DNA from: Oxyruncus cristatus
Lineage: Eukaryota; Chordata; Aves; Passeriformes; Cotingidae
Reading direction: 5' to 3'
Assembly: GCA_013399855.1 (NCBI GenBank)
Contig: VXAY01004115.1
Coordinates: forward strand, 603,302 to 667,301
DNA: 64,000 nt
Shown in pieces: positions 63,301 through 64,000 of the stretch. How positions within the stretch are numbered: position 1 is the stretch's first letter; each line of letters starts with the position of its first letter. The notes below the pieces were generated by a model. It did no database searches. It saw only the letters and a program-made list of their open reading frames with translations, and was not told the DNA's origin. A program made the position numbers and the translations under genes.

Positions 63301-64000
63301 TACCTAAAAGGGTCTCTACTGATGTCTAATCACTTAGTAAAAAAAATAAGAATATTTAAGAATAGAGGAACTCTGCAGTGTATTCTGTTACAAATGCATC
63401 ATTTCGCTGTGCAGCCTCCTGTGTTAATCTTTGTGTCATATATACCCTTACCACAAAATAAAACCCCATGGAAGACATGTAGTACAGAATACCAGATACC
63501 AGCAGAGTGTCATTGTAATAAACTAATTCAGAAGTGATCTATAACTTGGTGAGGATAAATACTTTAACAAAGTGCAATTGGCCACAGGGTGAGGTTTTCC
63601 AGAGAGCATGCACTGGTATTCCAGAGCAGCTGTGTTGTAGGAGCTGACCTGACTGTGAGAAATGCTGGGAAGTTGCATGTGCTGCTGTCTTATTTGCTGC
63701 TGATTTGGATAACCAGGGCTGATTTGTCTGTCTCCAAAAACAACTTGATAAAGTTTGGGTAAATCCTAAACTTCGTAACTCTTAATGCAGTTTTCAGGAT
63801 GTTTTAAATATTTATGTTGGTGGCTTTCTGTAGAGATTGCTTCATGTTTAGATTATGTACCTTTTAAAAAATTACATTCCAGAAACCTGGGAATCTAGAT
63901 AGCACCAGGTGTGTGATATTCACAGATGATTAAGAAATGTGAGGTTTCATTTCCCTGTCACAGGCTGGCAGACTCCCCTGCTTGCTTAGAGAAGAGGGAG
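54360..64000 (+). other. intron-like sequence right of CpG island (putative MAPK8 intron 1)
   Basis: No coding exon found. The first MAPK8 coding exon, which would encode the conserved start of JNK and its glycine-rich loop, is not in this window. Short T-runs (58064-58078) and a frameshifted hydrophobic reading on the minus strand at 59860-60150 are the only structures noted. No CR1 recognised. Confidence 0.45.

Noticed and set aside
63217..63537. 106-codon plus-strand ORF near the right edge as a MAPK8 exon
   Set aside because: No kinase motif and no similarity to the JNK N-terminus.
1..64000. CRISPR arrays, bacterial operons, phage or toxin systems
   Set aside because: The DNA is vertebrate with spliced genes; no direct-repeat/spacer array or compact gene cluster is present.

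Overview
This is a vertebrate, almost certainly avian, genomic window. Interrupted coding exons have canonical splice sites, there is one CpG island, and the recognisable dispersed repeats are CR1 LINE fragments, including remnants of the CR1 ORF1 esterase and ORF2 endonuclease. Interspersed repeats are otherwise sparse. No bacterial, phage or CRISPR-like feature is visible. Short ORFs outside the listed exons are not supported as genes.

Left half (about 0.4-33.2 kb, minus strand): most of one multidomain scaffold gene, read right to left, which I identify as FRMPD2. I could place 26 coding exons by splice sites, reading phase and remembered family sequence. Together they give a KIND domain (33.2-29.1 kb), a low-complexity linker (28.2-20.3 kb), a FERM domain (18.7-12.3 kb), a second linker (9.9-7.6 kb) and three PDZ domains (7.6-0.4 kb). 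The placed exons code for about 1,200 residues. The C-terminal end runs off the left edge. The most 5' exon(s) were not found, and one small piece of the first linker is missing because the phases of its neighbours do not match. Two introns appear to use GC donors. Architecturally the gene is PTPN13 without a phosphatase in view. FRMPD2 is described as a peripheral membrane scaffold at epithelial junctions and excitatory synapses.

Middle (33.2-53.4 kb): AT-rich DNA without a convincing gene. It holds an assembly gap at 42.95 kb beside a pyrimidine tract, a CpG-rich patch ending in poly(A) at 48.1-48.3 kb, and a degraded CR1 at 49.2-50.0 kb whose ORF1 and ORF2 parts point in opposite directions.

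Right part (53.4-64 kb): a CpG island interrupted by a 394-base gap at 53.7-54.1 kb, then 10 kb of intron-like sequence. In human, FRMPD2 lies head-to-head with MAPK8, so this island is probably the MAPK8 promoter and first non-coding exon. That is inference from synteny: no MAPK8 coding exon is in the window.

I found no convincing new biological system. The best leads are the splice-site peculiarities of FRMPD2, the inverted CR1 remnant, and two unidentified poly(A)-tailed inserts.
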